Positions 28,901 to 30,000 of a stretch of DNA of 30,000 nucleotides are shown here, one piece after another (position 1 is the stretch's first letter; each line of letters opens with the position of its first letter). The stretch lies in NCBI GenBank assembly GCA_905221605.1, contig CAJNDS010001102.1, positions 1 through 30,000 of the forward strand, read 5' to 3'. The stretch is from Symbiodinium natans (Eukaryota > Sar > Dinophyceae > Suessiales > Symbiodiniaceae). Both the position numbers and the translations under genes were made by a program. The notes below the pieces were generated by a model that did no database searches, had not been told where the DNA came from, and saw only the letters and a program-made list of their open reading frames with translations.

Positions 28901-29790
28901 CCCTCCAGCCCTCCAGCCCCTGCCCCCTCTAGCCCCCAAGCCCTGCAGCCCCCTCCAGCCCGTGAATTTGCTCGATTTTGCACCCCCCTTCCAGCCCCAG
29001 CCCTCCAGGTCTGCACCCCTCCAGCCCTCCCTTCCAGCCCTTAGCCCCTCCAGCCCCTCCAGCCCCTCCAGCCCCTCCAGCCCCTCCACCCCCCGGCCTC
29101 CCCTCCAGATAACAAAAACGAGGTAAAAACAAAACCCGGCAAAACCCGGCAGAACCCGGCAAAAACCCATTCAATGGTCAAATTCTAATACATGCAAGAC
29201 ACGTCAGGGGTGCCGCTCAAGAGGCTGTGGAAAAGTTCATGGTTGCCGTACGTGTACAGCTGCGCAAAGATCTCATGCGGCAACAGGACGCCGATCCGCA
29301 CAGTCTTCTGTCTAGACCCAGGAGGCAAGGGCACCTGACGAAAAAAAATAGTGGCATGGCGGGTTGTTAGCTGCAATGTATTCTGAGTGCCCTGCTCGCG
29401 GCACCTGCAGCCTTTAAGCTTGCAAGTTCGATATTACGAAAACTCGCCAATCTGACTTGCAAGTGGGTGCGTGACCAGCATGACATGCGATCAGGCAACT
29501 CGTACGGCTCGGGCAGGCAAGACCGCCAGCTTAATGTCAAACTCCACGCAGCGAACTCTCGCTCCAAGCCCCAGCCCTGCTTGGTTTCGAATCGGTCGGC
29601 TAATCTCAGAATATCATTCCTTGCCAGGGCCCGCCACAGGCACCCGCATGTATACACAAGCTCGCGTACTTGCATGGACTCACACGGCACAGCGCATGCA
29701 TGGGAATAAATATCAGATAGAGCACGGAACCAAATAATGGGGAAGCTCTTTGATGGCCGCCAAGGTCTTTGCCAGCCGCGTCATAGATGC
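25593..29790 (-). CDS. Uncharacterised spliced gene, 17 exons, possible dinoflagellate-expanded family
   Basis: Exons in transcript order: 29790-29731, 29604-29506, 29334-29203, 28602-28534, 28418-28358, 28285-28204, 28112-28070, 27981-27930, 27837-27664, 27456-27413, 27320-27234, 27148-27079, 26968-26789, 26723-26480, 26319-26143, 25866-25786, 25704-25593. All phases agree; the sum is 1,767 nt, 588 residues plus TGA. The last fifteen exons alone give 536 codons. Donors after exons 3-16 are eight GT and six GC; acceptors are AG|G except two or three. Conserved-looking blocks are LLPHEIFAQLYTYG, PWRLYGDGAEVFG, LLLEIIAWSFRCLG, GGLQGDQDFLHKIL, VECCHYCE, FPDILHVLDLQ, LLRYQLRPKIHILEHV and NPRYYSCFLDEDLIAKMK. 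From memory these recur in large uncharacterised families of Symbiodiniaceae gene predictions. Function is unknown; the spaced Asp/Glu motifs raise a transposase-derived origin, unproven. The 5' end may lie outside the window. Confidence 0.75.
25786..25866 (-). CDS. Minus gene exon 16 (GNPRYYSCFLDEDLIAKM)
   Basis: Acceptor CTATAAG|G, donor ATGAA|GTACCT; 81 nt, phase 2 to 2. Confidence 0.8.
25941..26115. repeat. Intronic AT and TTTATA microsatellites
   Basis: ATATAT tracts and about seven TATTTA units lie in minus-gene intron 15. Other AT tracts are at 27363-27376, 28006-28024, 28182-28196, 28457-28512 and 28619-28634. Confidence 0.9.
26143..26319 (-). CDS. Minus gene exon 15 (ending RPKIHILEHVQPAL)
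   Basis: Acceptor CTATAG|G, donor GCCTT|GCGATG (GC); 177 nt, phase 2 to 2, with YRFHYNQMVQWALSQNLLRY. Confidence 0.8.
26480..26723 (-). CDS. Minus gene exon 14, longest (VTVKASPKLFLIKTMLADGP...)
   Basis: Acceptor GTGCAG|G, donor GGGAA|GCCTGC (GC); 244 nt, phase 1 to 2, helical and basic. Confidence 0.8.
26789..26968 (-). CDS. Minus gene exon 13 (IFPDILHVLDLQISPDCITS...)
   Basis: Acceptor GAAACAG|G, donor GTTC|GTACTG; 180 nt, phase 1 to 1, with DGRSRDARLDVIAQKYFTWC. Confidence 0.8.
27079..27148 (-). CDS. Minus gene exon 12 (TREDWVAVHGQNVITGMVGF)
   Basis: Acceptor GCTGCAG|A, donor CGGA|GTTTTC, phase 0 to 1. Confidence 0.6.
27234..27320 (-). CDS. Minus gene exon 11 (ATQILKPGGDARMLYTEYGP...)
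   Basis: Acceptor GCATGCAG|G, donor CTT|GCCACG (GC); 29 codons ending DAAHRETRL, phase 0 in and out. Confidence 0.75.
27413..27456 (-). CDS. Minus gene exon 10 (SWHSKRVECCHYCE)
   Basis: Acceptor GCTGAG|G, donor GAG|GCGCAT (GC), phase 1 to 0. The Cys/His cluster may bind metal. Confidence 0.7.
27491..27630. repeat. TTTAGGG/TTTATAGGG block in intron 9 of the minus gene
   Basis: It opens with four GGGTTTATA units, then canonical heptamers. In the transcript it reads as the C-rich strand only. A related CCCTAAA/CTTATAAACC block is at 28656-28712. Confidence 0.85.
27664..27837 (-). CDS. Minus gene exon 9 (DPFGSPWPKGSVRSLNAGKK...)
   Basis: Acceptor TTGCTGAG|G, donor GCGC|GTATAT; 174 nt, phase 1 to 1. 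Contains LAGPWRAVFGGLQGDQDFL. Two other frames have longer ORFs, but only this one joins its neighbours. Confidence 0.75.
27930..27981 (-). CDS. Minus gene exon 8 (DCRKLLLEIIAWSFRCL)
   Basis: Acceptor CGCCTTGCAG|G, donor TTTAG|GCGCCG (GC), phase 0 to 1. Confidence 0.75.
28070..28112 (-). CDS. Minus gene exon 7 (IAIRSTTTSGEDSP)
   Basis: Acceptor TTCCAAG|G, donor AGTCCG|GTACAA; 43 nt, phase 2 to 0. Short; supported mainly by phase. Confidence 0.55.
28204..28285 (-). CDS. Minus gene exon 6 (SSNFELLSLVSVVPGRTNTL)
   Basis: Acceptor GTGCAG|GC, donor CTTCT|GCACTT (GC), phase 1 to 2. Confidence 0.75.
28358..28418 (-). CDS. Minus gene exon 5 (LANTIPWRLYGDGAEVF)
   Basis: Acceptor GCTGAG|A, donor TTCG|GTGCCA, phase 0 to 1. 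The PWRLYGDGAEVFG block is the most distinctive motif of the protein. Confidence 0.8.
28534..28602 (-). CDS. Minus gene exon 4 (ELRRFWANNGDLSDQVKEAF)
   Basis: Acceptor ATCTATAG|G, donor TCGGAC|GTATCT; 23 codons, phase 0 in and out. AT tracts follow at once. Confidence 0.75.
28826..29096. repeat. CCAGCCCCT minisatellite in intron 3 of the minus gene
   Basis: Irregular CTCCAGCCC(CTCCAGCCC) units become perfect nine-base CAGCCCCTC repeats at 29033-29088. The Pro/Ser-rich plus-strand and Gly-rich minus-strand frames across it are repeat readings. Confidence 0.85.
29203..29334 (-). CDS. Minus gene exon 3 (VPLPPGSRQKTVRIGVLLPH...)
   Basis: Acceptor TTTTCGTCAG|G, donor CCTGAC|GTGTCT. Forty-four codons ending HELFHSLLSGTPD. 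It joins in frame to exon 4 (ELRRFWANNGD), which supports both. Confidence 0.75.
29506..29604 (-). CDS. Minus gene exon 2, frame uncertain
   Basis: The preferred frame ends VRCVEFDIKLAVLPARA at GT 29505, phase 0. A rival frame reads LERE FAAWSLTLSWRS and could splice at 29457. The choice rests on the hydrophobic pattern only. Confidence 0.35.
29731..29790 (-). CDS. Minus gene exon 1 (first seen)
   Basis: Acceptor GCTGCAG|G, donor TTTG|GTTCCG. Reads ASMTRLAKTLAAIKELPHYL, phase 0 in and out. The methionine could be the start, or more exons may precede. Confidence 0.45.
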
Positions 29791-29796
29791 CTGCAG

Positions 29797-30000
29797 CGAT
29801 AAACCCTAAACCCTATAATCCTCAAACCCTAAACCCTTTGAACCCTATAAACCCTAAAACCCTAAAACCCTAAAACCCTAAAACCCTAAACCCTAAACCC
29901 TAAACCCTATATTAAACCCTAGCATATATATATATATATACACATGTTAATTTGCACTTGCGTGTGTGTCCATATATATTATAAGGCCTCCCCCTTCAGG
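29797..30000. repeat. Telomere-like C-strand block and AT tract at window end
   Basis: CCCTAAA and CCCTAAAA copies at 29802-29920, then a TATATA tract and TTTGCACTTGCG. No exon seen; further 5' exons of the minus gene may lie beyond. Confidence 0.8.

Noticed and set aside
28734-29170. Proline-rich (plus) or glycine-rich (minus) protein
   Set aside because: Both are readings of the CCAGCCCCT minisatellite and lie inside an intron of the minus-strand gene.

Overview
ORGANISM. This looks like nuclear DNA of a dinoflagellate or a close alveolate relative. The sequence shows plant/alveolate-type telomere heptamers (CCCTAAA/TTTAGGG) scattered through the interior on both strands. Genes are cut into exons of about 27-250 nt, acceptors are almost always AG|G, and a large minority of donors are GC rather than GT. 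That GC donor plus AG|G acceptor combination is known from dinoflagellates; the species cannot be told from the window. There is no bacterial-type gene organisation, and most long ORFs are shadows of exons or readings of repeats. All gene models below were assembled by hand from splice sites, reading phase and codon character; none is confirmed by RNA.

LAYOUT. (1) About 0.4-17.9 kb, plus strand: a very diffuse gene whose best exons read as the C-terminal part of a voltage-gated cation channel (pore helix, S6, cytoplasmic EF-hand-like tail). Twelve exons from 4,746 to 15,417 join in one frame (687 nt, 229 codons), with introns of 0.2-2 kb filled with telomere-like repeats. Six further phase-compatible exons at 16,794-17,924 end in a stop codon. 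(2) About 15.4-19.7 kb: degenerate TTTAGGG/TTAATTAGGG DNA, a repeated SWHQ-type cassette, a higher-order repeat of both telomere strands, an AT microsatellite and a 22-base C run. (3) 20,114-25,394, plus strand: a six-exon gene (1,248 codons including stop) encoding a pogo/Tc5-like DDE/D transposase-related protein. Its third intron is dominated by a 56-bp tandem array made of copies of the preceding exon end. (4) 25,593-29,790, minus strand: a second spliced gene, convergent with the first, that only appears after splicing. Seventeen short exons give 589 codons including stop, and most introns carry TGCATGCA-type words. Similar proteins are, from memory, a common uncharacterised family in dinoflagellate gene sets. 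(5) 29.8-30 kb: telomere-like repeat and AT DNA.

HOW IT FITS TOGETHER. There is no operon or pathway here. What the window shows is architecture: each gene has its own intron 'dialect'. These are telomere heptamers in the channel gene, TCTG-rich sequence and exon-derived tandem copies in the transposase-like gene, and TGCATGCA plus AT tracts in the minus-strand gene. In the channel gene the heptamers are oriented: the C-rich strand precedes exons and the G-rich strand follows them, so the two ends of each intron are mutually complementary. That ordered intron structure is the most unusual thing in the window.
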